Notes: generated by a model not told the origin, from the letters alone. A stretch of DNA of 64,000 bases from Amycolatopsis albispora (GCF_003312875.1 NZ_CP015163.1:1612001-1676000), one strand, 5' to 3'; shown: positions 33,121 through 42,800, counted from the stretch's first letter. Translations and numbers: made by a program.

Positions 33121-34446
33121 TTATTGACCTGCCCAGGCCTTGCCCACCTTGGCGAGCACATCCGAGCTGTACAGGCGAAGTGCTTGCTCCAGGGCGAATT
33201 CGGCCAGATAACGGCGAAACGCGTCCGGTGGTTCTTCGGCGAGGTTGAGCATGCGCCGGTTCGCCACCACCGCCGGGCTGGTCAGCCGCTCGGCTTCGGT
33301 AGCGATGACCCGGTCCATTTCCCGTGGATCGGCCACCGTGTCGAACACCGTGGCGGCTTCCGGTTCACCGGCCCAGATCTTGCGCCCGCCGAGAATCACC
33401 TGCCTGGCCAGCCTCGGGCCGGACTGGCGTGGTAACCGCAGGTTCGCCGCGCCCGGCACGATGCCTTCCTGTGCCGCGGGCAGGCTGAAGTAGGCGTCGG
33501 CGGCGGCGATCACGTGGTCGAAGACCAGGAGCAACTGCGCCCCGCCGCCGATGGCGAACGAGTCGACCGCGGCCACCCACGGCTTGGCCAAGGTGTCCAG
33601 CGGCCAGTCCGGTGAGTCCTCGCCGAGGCGCAGGCCGCGTGCCAGCTTGGCGAGGTAGCCGAGTTCGCGGCGGAGCAGGAAATCGGTGAAGGAAATCCGC
33701 CCGTCGTGCAGCTTGGTCAGGTTGATCCCGGCGCTGAACACCCGTTTTCCGTGGTACCGCGGGTGGGTCATCACCCCGCCGCGCAGCACGCCGACGCGGA
33801 TCCCGTCGTCGAGCAGCGTGAGATCGACCGCGGTTTCCATGTCGTCGGTCAGCTCGTTGTCTTCGGCGTTGAGGTACCGCGTGTTGCCGATGGTGAGGTG
33901 CGCCGCGTCGCCCTGCCGGGTGATCCGGACGGTGCCGAGGTCGAGGTCGCCGGTCCGGCGGAATTCGGGAAGCAGCGCCTCGGCCCGTGCGGTGGGCAGC
34001 AGCATGCTGTCGAGCAGGTGCGTGCCCGCCGCCGGACTGCGCAGCACCTCGCGGAAGAACAGGCCCTGATCGATCTCACGGCCTTCCTTCGCCGACTGGA
34101 TGCGGTCGCCTTCGGCTTCGAGCTGTTGCTTGCCGGGGACCAGGCCGGGGAACAGCTCCGCGGCCCGCCGCGCGAGCGCGGCCACGCGCAGGGGAGTGGT
34201 GCGCCCGTCGGTGAGCTGGTCGTAGACGCGTTCGGCGTGCAGGCGCAGGAAACCGGCACGCAGCCGGCGGCACGACCGGTGCACTTCGTCGGCGGTCCGC
34301 TGCTGGCCGGCAGTGCGGTCGGGTTTGGCGGGCAGCCCCGCGAGCACCTCTTCCCCGGCGGCCGAGTGCTCGCGGATGGTGGCCGCGTCCTGCTCGAGAA
34401 TTCCGCTCGGTACGGGCGTTTCCGGCGCGCGGCTGACGGCGGTCAT
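33121..34446 (-). CDS. dpgC: DpgC-like cofactor-free dioxygenase
   Basis: 441 residues, the length of DpgC from glycopeptide clusters. An N-terminal helical region of about 180 residues precedes a crotonase fold with KRVFSAGINLTKLHDG and a GGGAQLLLVFDHVIAA oxyanion segment. The FLLRRELGYLAKLARGL stretch is typical of this enzyme. DpgC uses O2 without metal or flavin to turn 3,5-dihydroxyphenylacetyl-CoA into 3,5-dihydroxyphenylglyoxylate and free CoA. Its ATG overlaps the dpgB stop (ATGA). The gene is the third of dpgABC and the LAL remnant follows 147 bp later. Confidence 0.92.
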   Translation of the reverse strand: MTAVSRAPETPVPSGILEQDAATIREHSAAGEEVLAGLPAKPDRTAGQQRTADEVHRSCRRLRAGFLRLHAERVYDQLTDGRTTPLRVAALARRAAELFPGLVPGKQQLEAEGDRIQSAKEGREIDQGLFFREVLRSPAAGTHLLDSMLLPTARAEALLPEFRRTGDLDLGTVRITRQGDAAHLTIGNTRYLNAEDNELTDDMETAVDLTLLDDGIRVGVLRGGVMTHPRYHGKRVFSAGINLTKLHDGRISFTDFLLRRELGYLAKLARGLRLGEDSPDWPLDTLAKPWVAAVDSFAIGGGAQLLLVFDHVIAAADAYFSLPAAQEGIVPGAANLRLPRQSGPRLARQVILGGRKIWAGEPEAATVFDTVADPREMDRVIATEAERLTSPAVVANRRMLNLAEEPPDAFRRYLAEFALEQALRLYSSDVLAKVGKAWAGQ

Positions 34447-35144
34447 GCCGGGAGCCGGGTTTCGGCGTCGGCCCGCGCGCGGCGCAGCACCCGATCGCAG
34501 GCGGCCAGGTGCACGCCGAGCGCGTCTTCGAAGGTGGTGGTCGGCGCGTCCAGCAGCAACCGGCGCCGGATGGCGAACTCGGCGCCGTCCACCGGCGCCA
34601 GCGTGCTCACCACCCGTTCGACCGCGGCGCCGAGATCCTGGCCGACTTCGTCGACCAGACCCCAGCCGGCGGCTTCGGCGGCGCTCAGCTCGGGTGGGTG
34701 CAGGAGCAGCCGGCGAGCCCGGCGCCCGCCGATCTGGTTGGCCAGCCGGTGCAGCACCATGCCCGGCCAGAAGCCGCCGGGCTCGCTGGGCAGGTGGAGC
34801 CGGGCGTCGTGCGCGGCCAGCCGGTAGTCGGTGGCCAGCAGCAGTTCCAGCGCCGGCCCGGAACAGGTACCGGACGCGGCGGCGATCGTGGTGGCGCGCA
34901 GGCGTTCCACCCGCCGGACCGCGCGTTCCCAGCGGCTCACCAGGTGAATGCTGACCTCACCCGGCCAGGCCTGGTGGGGTTCGGCGTCGCCGACCTCGAT
35001 CACCGCGACGGTGTTGCCGGACAGCGCATCGATCCGGTCGCAGAACTCGTTGATCGCGAGCACCAGCGACGAGGACAGAGGACCGGTTCCGGGCAGGCTC
35101 AGCCGTTCGGCGGGCGGTGCCGGTGTTTTGTTACTCGAAGCCAC
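34443..35144 (-). CDS. dpgB: DpgB-like enoyl-CoA hydratase-family protein
   Basis: 233 residues of crotonase fold, short like DpgB. The segment TTIAAASGTCSGPALELLLATDYRLA matches its second oxyanion strand region (split here by family-typical residues), followed by LPSEPGGFWPGMVLHRL. DpgB raises the activity of the type III PKS DpgA and helps the dehydration/aromatisation that gives 3,5-dihydroxyphenylacetyl-CoA. It starts 6 bp behind the dpgA stop and is coupled to dpgC by an ATGA overlap, which supports joint synthesis of the three proteins. Confidence 0.88.
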   Translation of the reverse strand: MASSNKTPAPPAERLSLPGTGPLSSSLVLAINEFCDRIDALSGNTVAVIEVGDAEPHQAWPGEVSIHLVSRWERAVRRVERLRATTIAAASGTCSGPALELLLATDYRLAAHDARLHLPSEPGGFWPGMVLHRLANQIGGRRARRLLLHPPELSAAEAAGWGLVDEVGQDLGAAVERVVSTLAPVDGAEFAIRRRLLLDAPTTTFEDALGVHLAACDRVLRRARADAETRLPA

Positions 35145-35150
35145 TTCTTG

Positions 35151-36317
35151 TCACAACTCCCTGCGCTGGCCGTCACGCGCGTTCTCGCCGCCCGGCCAGC
35201 GGAGCAGCGCCGTCTCGATGGTGGAGCCGGGGCCCATGGTCATCAGCACGCCGTGCTCGCCCGGCGCCACCACGCCCTCGTCGATCAGCCGGTTGTAGGA
35301 GAAGAGGAACGAGCCGCTGGACAGGTTGCCGTAGTCGCGCAGCACCCCGGTGGTGTGCCGGACGTCCCAGCGGCTGAGCGCCAGGTTGATCATCACCGAG
35401 TCGATCACCTTCTTGCCGCCGGAGTGGATGATCCAGTGCGCGATGTCGTCCCGCCTGAGGCCGGTGCCCGCGAGCAGCCTGCCCACCACTTCCTCGGCGT
35501 TGGCGCCGACCACGTAGGGGACTTCGCGGTCGAGGAAGAAGCTGAACTTGCCGTGGTCGTCGTCCCAGTCGTACCGCATCGCCTCCAGCGCCTCGGGAAT
35601 GATGCAGCTGGCGAACTTGACCACGGACGGACCTTCGTGCCGGGCGCCCGGCCCGGCCTGCACCGCCACCGCGGCGGCGCCGTCGCCGAACAGGCTGTTC
35701 ACCACCGAGGTGCGCATGGTGCCGTCGAAGACGTACGCGGCCGAGCAGGCCTCCACGCACAGCATGATCGCGAGCTGCCCGGGGTGCGCGTGTGCCCAGC
35801 CGGTGACCGCGGCGAGGCCGTTGAGCCCGGCGTTGCAGCCCATGCCGACCACGTCGAGCCTGCTGGTGTTGTGCTCCAGGCCCAGCTCGCGAATGATCAG
35901 CGCGCTGAACCCGGGGGTCATGAAGCCGGTGGACGACACGCAGCACAGGTAGCGGACGTCCTCCAGGTCGGCGTCGGCGTTCTTCAGGCACGCCTGCAGG
36001 GCGCGGGCGCCCATCTCGATCCCGCTCGCGCGGTGCTTGGCGAGCAGTTCGCCCTGCGTCTCCATCCGCCGGGTGCCGTCGGCCCCTTCCGGTGGCAGGG
36101 TGAGGAACCGGCGTTCGATCGCGCTGTTGAGGAACACCGAGCGGATCCGGGGGTCTTCGATCCGGAAGACCTCGAGCAGCTCCTCCTGGGAGTAGGAGAA
36201 CGCGGGCACGGCGGTTCCGGTGCCCACGATCGCCGGGGCGAACACCGGAGCCGCGTCTTTTGTGTAGCCAGTCTGTTCGACTGCATAATTATGCGCTGAA
36301 ATCTGTGAACCCGTCAT
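35151..36317 (-). CDS. dpgA: DpgA-like type III polyketide synthase
   Basis: 388 residues. The catalytic triad of chalcone-synthase-type enzymes is present: Cys161 in GMGCNAGLNG, His298 in IIHSGGKK and Asn331 in DYGNLSSGSF. The sequence with VEACSAAYVFDG and NSLFGDGAAA is close to DpgA, which condenses four malonyl-CoA to 3,5-dihydroxyphenylacetyl-CoA together with DpgB and DpgD. It leads the minus-strand operon dpgABC, divergent from the PKS genes, and has its own promoter about 100 bp upstream. The product here would feed the 3,5-dihydroxybenzoate starter route. Confidence 0.93.
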   Translation of the reverse strand: MTGSQISAHNYAVEQTGYTKDAAPVFAPAIVGTGTAVPAFSYSQEELLEVFRIEDPRIRSVFLNSAIERRFLTLPPEGADGTRRMETQGELLAKHRASGIEMGARALQACLKNADADLEDVRYLCCVSSTGFMTPGFSALIIRELGLEHNTSRLDVVGMGCNAGLNGLAAVTGWAHAHPGQLAIMLCVEACSAAYVFDGTMRTSVVNSLFGDGAAAVAVQAGPGARHEGPSVVKFASCIIPEALEAMRYDWDDDHGKFSFFLDREVPYVVGANAEEVVGRLLAGTGLRRDDIAHWIIHSGGKKVIDSVMINLALSRWDVRHTTGVLRDYGNLSSGSFLFSYNRLIDEGVVAPGEHGVLMTMGPGSTIETALLRWPGGENARDGQRREL

Positions 36318-36422
36318 TGAGTACCCCGAGACAACTGCCGGTCGGTCACGGACAGACTGGGTGGCAAAGGAACGGGCACCGCGGTGTGCCAGCGTTTCCC
36401 GGCTTTTGTTGGTTGTTTTCGG

Positions 36423-36458
36423 ATGCTATCGGCGGTGGTGATTGACTGGCAACCCCGA
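36423..36458 (-). promoter_or_regulatory. dpgA promoter sharing the TCGGGGTTGC block
   Basis: Reading the minus strand: TCGGGGTTGC (complement of 36449-36458) runs into TTGCCA as -35 (complement of 36447-36452); 18 bp later comes TAGCAT (complement of 36423-36428). The PKS promoter has the same TCGGGGTTGC, an 18-bp spacer and TAGCCT. Upstream, GCGAAGGGGGCGC (complement of about 36468-36480) recalls the GCGAAAGGGGGTGCG part of the element at 36586-36600, but CTAGGGG is absent. Confidence 0.55.
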
Positions 36459-36577
36459 CGGCCGGTGGCGCCCCCTTCGCCGCGCCGCCGCCGACGGCCG
36501 TGACCAGCCCTTTTGGTTGCTGTTCGGGTGATTTGCGCGTTCTTCCGCCCGGTCGCGACCCTGGTGTGACCGGCGCC

Positions 36578-36600
36578 CTAGGGGAGCGAAAGGGGGTGCG
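36578..36600 (+). repeat. Upstream copy of the CTAGGGG / GGGGGTGCG element
   Basis: CTAGGGGA (36578-36585), six bases, GGGGGTGCG (36592-36600). The left part extends to the palindrome CCCTAGGGG (36576-36584). Spacing between the two blocks is one base shorter than in the other copies. It lacks the third block, so it looks like an extra activator site rather than a promoter. Confidence 0.6.
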
Positions 36601-36645
36601 GACCGGCGCGGCAGGGGGGGTGCAGGGGGGTGGGCATCGACTGCT

Positions 36646-36719
36646 CTAGGGGGGTTCGGCGGGGGTGCGGGAGGGGAAACCGGTCGGGGTTGCGGGCGTT
36701 GTTCGGCGGCCGATAGCCT
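36646..36719 (+). promoter_or_regulatory. Three-block promoter of the PKS genes
   Basis: CTAGGGGG (36646-36653), GGGGGTGCG (36661-36669), TCGGGGTTGC (36684-36693), the last overlapping TTGCGG (36690-36695) as -35; 18 bp later TAGCCT (36714-36719). Block offsets 0, +15, +38 are identical to those ahead of the decarboxylase gene. Transcription would start near 36726, leaving a leader of about 150 bases before the ATG at 36878. Confidence 0.6.
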
Positions 36720-36877
36720 CGGTCGCGAGCCCAATTTCGGTGCAATTTTCAAATAATCGGTTCGCAGTTCGCCCCCGGTGGCGCCGAAACCGATCGCGAT
36801 CCGGTTCGATATCGCAATTGTCGCGGTGTCCCGCTCTTGGCGGAGCGGCGCGCGCACCGCCTGAATGAGAGGCCACG

Positions 36878-38797
36878 ATGGCGCGATCCGAGTTGATTCG
36901 GCCCCTTTCCGAACTGCTCCGGGTGCATGCCGAACGGCGCGGGGACAAGCTCGCCTACGCCGACGAGCACCGCGAGGTCGGCTACGCCGAACTGGAACGC
37001 CGGACCGCGCGGCTGGCCGGGCACCTGGCCGGGCTGGGCGTGCCGCGTGGCGCGCGCGTGGTGATCCTGCTCGGCAACCGCGTCGAGAACGTCGAGAGCT
37101 ACCTGACCGCGATCCGGGCCGCCGCGGTGGGCGTGCCGGTCAACCCGCGGTCCTCCGACGCCGAACTGGCGCACATCCTCCGGGACAGCGGCGCCACCGT
37201 GGTGATCACCGACCTCGCGCACTGGTCGCAGGTGCGCACGGCACTGGCCGGGCGCGACGAGGTGGTCGTCCTGCTCGTCGGCACGTCCGAGGTGCCGGCG
37301 GGCCCGGGACCGGCGCCGCGCCTGTACGAGGAACTGGCCACCACGGACGCCCCCGAGCCGCCACGCGACGACCTCGGCCTCGACGACGTGGCCTGGATGC
37401 TCTACACCTCCGGCACCACCGGCCTGCCCAAGGGCGTGCTGTCCACGCAGCGCAGCTGCCTGTGGTCGGTGTCCGCCTGCTACGTGCCGCTGCTCGGCCT
37501 TTCCCAGGACGACCACGTGCTGTGGCCGCTGCCGCTGTTCCACTCCTTCGCGCACGTGGTGTGCGTGCACGGCGTGATCGCGACCGGCGCCAGCGTCCGG
37601 ATCGTGGACGGCCTCGCCCCCGACGACGTGGTCTCGCTGCTGCGCGAGGACCGCTACACCTTTCTCGTCGGCGTGCCGACGCTCTACCACCACCTGATCC
37701 GGGTCGCGCGGACCGACGGCCTGGACGCGTACTCGCTGCGGGTGTGCGTGGTGACCGGCGCGGTCACCACGGCGGCGCTGGGCAACGCCTTCGAGGACAC
37801 CTTCGGCGTGCGCCTGGTCGACAGCTACGGCAGCACCGAAACCTGCGGTGCGATCACCATGAGCCGCCCGTCCGGGGCGCAGGTGCCGGGCTCGTGCGGC
37901 CAGCCGGTGCCGGGGCTCAAGGTGCGGCTGGTCGACCAGCGCACCGGTGAGGACGTCGAGGTCGGCGCCGAGGGCGAGGTGTGGGTCCGCGGCCCCAACG
38001 TGATGCTGGGTTACCACAACCAGCCCGAGGCCACCGCCACCGCGCTCGACGGCGGCTGGTACCGCACGGGCGACCTCGCCCGCCGCGACGAACTCGGCTA
38101 CCTGACCATCACCGGCCGCATCAAGGAACTGATCGTCCGCGGTGGCGAGAACATCCACCCGGCCGAGGTGGAGGCCGTGGTGCGCGCGGTGGACGGCGTC
38201 GCCGACGTCGCCGTGGCCGGGAAGCCGCACGAGGTGCTGGGTGAGGTGCCGGTCGCCTTTGTGGTGCCCGACGAACCCGGCGTCGTCGACACGGCGGCCA
38301 TCTTCGCGGCCTGCCGCGAGCACCTGTCGTACTACAAGGTGCCCGACGAGATCCACGAGATCGGTGAGGTGCCGCGCACGGCGTCGGGCAAGGTGACGCG
38401 ACGACGACTGCTGGACGCCGAAACGCGGCTGTGCGCGACCAGGGAGACCACGCTCGAATCGCTGTTCCGGCTGGACTGGACGCCCGTTTCCGCGGTCCCG
38501 TTCGTGCCGCCGGAGGCCGGTGCCTGGGCCGTGCTCGGTGACGGTGACCTCGGGCTGACCGCCGCCGGGGTGCCGGTGGCCGTGCACCTCGATCTCGATT
38601 CGCTGGCGGCGACGGCACGCACGCCGGAGGTGGTGCTGTTCCCGGCCCACGCGGGTGAACACGGCCGCGTTCGCGACCTGGTCGAGCGGTGGCAGGCGGA
38701 CGGCAGGTTCCCCGGTGCCCGCCTGGTGCTGGTGACCCGGCAGGCCGTGGCGACCGCCGCGGACGACGTGCCCGAGCCGACCACCGCACCGTTCTGA
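36878..38797 (+). CDS. PKS loading module, first part: acyl-ligase and start of an inactive KR (ends at in-frame TGA)
   Basis: 639 residues. Residues 1 to about 515 are an AMP-forming aryl/acyl ligase with LYTSGTTGLPKG (A3), DSYGSTETCGA (A5), WYRTGDLA (A7), GRIKELIVRGGENIHPAEVE (A8) and the Lys of TASGKVTRRRL (A10). The rest is the start of a KR-like linker (LFRLDWTPVSAVPF onward). Ligase-KR-ACP loaders are known from rifamycin-type PKSs, where the ligase loads an aryl acid on the ACP; here 3,5-dihydroxybenzoate is expected. The frame stops at TGA 38795-38797, in the middle of the KR-like region, and continues in the same frame behind it. GAGAGG lies 5 bases before the ATG. Confidence 0.9.
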   Translation: MARSELIRPLSELLRVHAERRGDKLAYADEHREVGYAELERRTARLAGHLAGLGVPRGARVVILLGNRVENVESYLTAIRAAAVGVPVNPRSSDAELAHILRDSGATVVITDLAHWSQVRTALAGRDEVVVLLVGTSEVPAGPGPAPRLYEELATTDAPEPPRDDLGLDDVAWMLYTSGTTGLPKGVLSTQRSCLWSVSACYVPLLGLSQDDHVLWPLPLFHSFAHVVCVHGVIATGASVRIVDGLAPDDVVSLLREDRYTFLVGVPTLYHHLIRVARTDGLDAYSLRVCVVTGAVTTAALGNAFEDTFGVRLVDSYGSTETCGAITMSRPSGAQVPGSCGQPVPGLKVRLVDQRTGEDVEVGAEGEVWVRGPNVMLGYHNQPEATATALDGGWYRTGDLARRDELGYLTITGRIKELIVRGGENIHPAEVEAVVRAVDGVADVAVAGKPHEVLGEVPVAFVVPDEPGVVDTAAIFAACREHLSYYKVPDEIHEIGEVPRTASGKVTRRRLLDAETRLCATRETTLESLFRLDWTPVSAVPFVPPEAGAWAVLGDGDLGLTAAGVPVAVHLDLDSLAATARTPEVVLFPAHAGEHGRVRDLVERWQADGRFPGARLVLVTRQAVATAADDVPEPTTAPF

Positions 38798-39830
38798 GGC
38801 CTGTTCCGCGCGGCGATCGCGGTGCGGCCGGACCGCTTCGCCGCGGTGGACCTCGCCGCCGACGGGAGTGCGGAAGAGATCGTGTCCGCGGTGCGGTCCG
38901 GCGAGCCGGAGGTGGCCGTGCGGGCGGGCGTGCTGCGCGTGCCGCGACTGGCCGCGCTCACCGCGTCCGCCGAATTCCCTGAACTTTCCCCGGCCGGGGC
39001 AGCGGTGGTGATCGGATCCGCCGACGGCACGGCCGGTGTGCTGGCCGCGCATCTCGATGCCGCGCTCGTGGACGCGGACGGCGAACTGACGCAGCCGCGT
39101 CCCCCGGATCTGGTGGTCCACGCGGTCGACGTGACGGACGACGAGTCGTTCGCGTTGGCGGTGGAGAGTGCGCGGCGGGCGCACGAACTGGCCGGCGATT
39201 CGGTGCCGCTCGTGCTGGTTTCCTCGGCGGGCGCCGCGCTCGGCATCGACGGTCATCCCGGCCGGGCGGCGGCCGCGGCCTTTCTCGACGCGCTCGCGGC
39301 GCGGCGGGCCGCCGACGGCCGATCGGGTTTCTCGCTGAGCTGGGGCTCGCGCGACGAGGACGACACCCCGACCGGACTGGGCAGGTTGTCCGCCGAACAG
39401 CTCCCCGCCTTGTTCGACGCCGCGCGCGGGGTGCGTGGGAGTCAGGTGCTGGCCGCGCGCCTGGACCTCGACACGTTGCGCGACCAGCTCGGCGCCGCGC
39501 CGAAGTGGGTTGCGCTGCGGCGCCTGCTGGACCAGAGCACCGGCACTTCGGGCCCGGAGGCCGCCTCGCTGCTCAGAAACCGGCTCACCGCACTGGCGCC
39601 CGCCGACCAGGACCGGTTGCTGCTCGACCTGGTGCGCGCGGAGGCCGGTGCGGTGGTCGGTGGCACCGGTTTCCCGGCCGAGCGCGCGTTCAAGGAACTC
39701 GGCTTCGACTCACGCGGGGCCGTCGCCTTGCGGGGCAGGCTCGTCGCCGCCACCGGCGTCGCGCTGCCTGCCACCGTCGTCTTCGATCACCCCACCCCGG
39801 CCGCGCTCGCCGCCCGCCTGCGTGAGGAAC
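38460..39830 (+). other. Loading module: inactive KR and ACP
   Basis: The KR-like region lacks a cofactor-binding glycine motif and the usual Tyr/Ser pair context (only a weak [10 protein letters not shown] and no NYAAAN), so it should be structural, as in other ligase-type loaders. The ACP has [18 protein letters not shown] with the phosphopantetheine Ser in place. The nonsense codon cuts the KR-like part. Confidence 0.8.
38795..38797 (+). other. In-frame TGA at a conserved tryptophan position
   Basis: The chain reads PTTAPF-stop-GLFRAA. The equivalent stretch of the M3 KR reads [12 protein letters not shown] (near 52840) and that of M4 [10 protein letters not shown] (near 58110). TGG to TGA is a one-base change. 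The frame is open and homologous on both sides, so the two open frames were one gene. Confidence 0.9.
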
Positions 39831-42800
39831 TGCTCGGCGAGGCGGAGACGGAGGCGGCATCGGTGCCCGCGCCGACCGCGGAAGCCGACGAGCCGATCGC
39901 GATCGTCGGCATGGGTTGCCGCCTGCCCGGCGGGGTGAGCTCGCCCGCCGACCTGTGGCGGCTGGTCGCCGAACGCACCGATGCCGTTTCCGGCTTTCCC
40001 GATGACCGCGGCTGGGACCTCGTCGGGCTCGCCGACCCGGCGAGTGCCGACTTCTCCGCCGTGCGAGAGGGCGGTTTCCTCTACGACGCGGGTGAATTCG
40101 ACGCCGAGTTCTTCGGCATCTCACCGCGTGAGGCGCTGGCGATGGACCCGCAGCAGCGGCTGCTGCTGGAGGTCGCGTGGGAAACCCTGGAGCGGGCCGG
40201 TCTCGACCCGCTGTCGCTGCGGGGCACCGCGACGGGTGTGTTCGCCGGCGCGATGTTCCACGACTACGGCAGTGGCGCGGGCGCGCTGCCGGACGAGGTC
40301 AAGGGCTACCTGTCCACCGGTGGCGCCGGAAGCGTGGTCTCCGGCCGGGTGGCGTACACGCTCGGCCTGGAGGGGCCGGCGGTCACCGTCGACACCGCGT
40401 GCTCCTCTTCGCTGGTCGCGCTGCACCTGGCGGCGCAGGCGCTGCGGGCCGGGGAATGCGAGCTGGCGCTGGCGGGCGGGGTCGCGGTGATGGCCACCCC
40501 CGAGGTGTTCGCCGAGTTCACCCGGCAGCGCGGCCTCGCCGCCGACGGCCGGTGCAAGTCCTTCGCCGCGGCCGCGGACGGCACCGGCTGGAGCGAGGGC
40601 GCCGGGCTGGTCCTGCTGGAACGGCTGTCCGACGCCCGCCGGAACGGGCACCGCGTGCTGGCCGTGGTGCGTGGCTCGGCGGTCAACCAGGACGGCGCCA
40701 GCAACGGGCTGACCGCGCCGAACGGCCGTTCGCAGCAACGCGTGATCCGGCAGGCGCTGGCGAACGCCGGTCTGTCCACTGTGGATGTCGATGCGGTGGA
40801 GGCCCACGGCACCGGTACCACGCTCGGTGACCCGATCGAAGCCGAAGCCCTGCTCGCCACCTACGGCCGTGACCGGGCGCCCGGGCAACCGCTGTGGCTG
40901 GGCTCGCTGAAGTCCAATCTCGGCCACACCCAGGCGGCGGCCGGGGTGGCCGGGGTGATCAAGACGGTGCTGGCGCTGCGGCACGGGCTGCTCCCGCGCA
41001 CGCTGCACGTGGACGAGCCGTCCCCGCGGATCGACTGGTCGTCGGGTGCGGTCGAGTTGCTGACCGAGGCGATGCCGTGGCCGGAAACGGGCCGCGCTCG
41101 CCGTGCCGGGGTGTCCTCGTTCGGGGTGAGCGGCACCAACGCGCACGTGATCCTCGAAGAGGCGCCTGAACAAGGCACCGCGGAACAGGCCGAGCCGGGG
41201 GTCGCGGGCCCGGTGCCGCTCGTCTGGTCGGCCAAGAGCGAGGCCGCGCTGCTGGACCAGGTGCGGCGGCTCCGCGACTTCGCCGAGGCCGAGCCGGAGG
41301 TGCCACTGGTCGCGCTCGGCCGGGCGCTGACCGCCCGGTCGCGGTTCGGCCACCGCGCCGTGCTGGTGGCACGCGACCGCGCCGACCTGGCGGCGGCCGA
41401 GCGCACGGCGATCCGCGGTGTGGCTGCCGAAGACCCCGGCAAGGTGGTCTTCGTTTTCCCCGGCCAGGGCGCGCAGTGGGCGGGCATGGCGGTCGGCCTG
41501 CTCGACTCGTCCGCGGTTTTTTCCGGGCGCATGGCGGAGTGCGAGCGCGCGCTGGCGCCGTTCACCGACTGGTCGCTGACGGCCGTGTTGCGTGGTGAGG
41601 CCGGTGCGCCGTCGCTCGACCGGGTCGACGTGGTGCAGCCGGCGTCGTTCGCCGTGATGGTCTCGCTCGCCGAGCTGTGGCGCTCCTACGGTGTCGAACC
41701 GGCGGCTGTGGTGGGCCACTCGCAGGGTGAGATCGCCGCCGCCGTGGTGGCCGGTGCGCTTTCGCTGGACGACGGCGCTCGCGTGGTCGCCCTGCGCAGC
41801 CAGGCGTTGTCGGAGCTGTCCGGGCGCGGCGGCATGATGTCGGTCGCCCTGCCCGCCGCCGAGGTCGTGGAACGGCTGGCGCGCTGGGGCGAGCGGATTT
41901 CGGTCGCCGCGGTGAACGGACCCGCCTCGACCGTGGTGTCCGGTGAGCCGGAGGCACTGGACGAAGCGTTGCGGGCGCTGGAAGCCGAGGACGTGCGCGC
42001 CCGCCGCATCCCGGTCGACTACGCCTCCCATTCGGCACAGGTCGAGAGCATCCGTGACCGGCTCGCCGAACTGCTCGCCCCGGTGCGCCCGCGGGCCACC
42101 ACCGTGCCGTTCTACTCCACTGTGGACGATGCATGGGCGGACGACCTCGGCGGTACGTACTGGTACCGGAACCTGCGGCAAACCGTCCACTTCGGACAGG
42201 CCACGCGGGCCCTGCTCGGCGCGGGGCACGGGGTCTTCCTCGAAGTCAGCCCGCACCCGGTGCTGTCGATGGCGATCCAGGAAACCGCGGACGAGGTGGG
42301 CCGGGACGCCGTTGTGGTCGGCTCGCTGCGCCGCGACGAGGGCGGGCTCGACCGGTTCCTGACCTCGGTGGCCGAAGCACACGTGCGCGGCGTGCCGGTG
42401 GACTGGACGGCGGCGCTCGGTGAGGGCGGCCCGCCGGTGGACCTGCCGACGTACGCCTTCCAGCGCAAGCGGTACTGGCTGGAGAGCGGTCGTGCGGCCG
42501 GGGACGCGGGCGAATTCGGCCTCGCGCGTGGCGACCACCCGCAGCTGACGGCGGTGCTGCGGCTCGCCGGTACCGGCAGCACCGTGCTGACCGGCGTGCT
42601 CTCGCCGCGTACGCAACCGTGGCTCACCGACCACGCGCTCCTGGGCACGGCGTGCCTGCCCGCCGCCGGAATCGCCGAACTGGCCCTGCGAGCCGCCGAC
42701 GAGACGGGCGGGGGACAGGTCGCCGAACTCACCCTCGAAGCACCACTGGTCCTGCCTGAGCGAGGTGACGTCCGGCTGCAGGTGGTCGTGGCGGCGCCGG

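Larger units (their letters stand above)
36318..36877. other. 560-bp divergent regulatory region between dpgA and the PKS
   Basis: No credible gene. It holds the dpgA promoter on the left, a G-run-rich middle (36576-36670) with two copies of the CTAGGGG / GGGGGTGCG element plus a weaker one around 36612-36634, and the PKS promoter on the right. A more AT-rich stretch (36731-36762) lies in the presumed PKS leader. Apart from these elements I see no RNA gene or terminator. Confidence 0.7.

Noticed and set aside
36600..36670. G-run tract as a G-quadruplex switch
   Set aside because: The runs could form one, but the same blocks recur with fixed spacing at another promoter, so a protein-binding element explains them better.
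38795..38797. TGA as a selenocysteine codon
   Set aside because: The homologous residue is Trp, not Cys, in a non-redox position; the single base change TGG to TGA explains it better.
38822..38824. GTG 38822 as the genuine start of a separate second PKS gene
   Set aside because: No ribosome site at proper distance, and the sequence just ahead (GLFRAAIAV) is still homologous to the KR region, so the gene most likely extended across the TGA.
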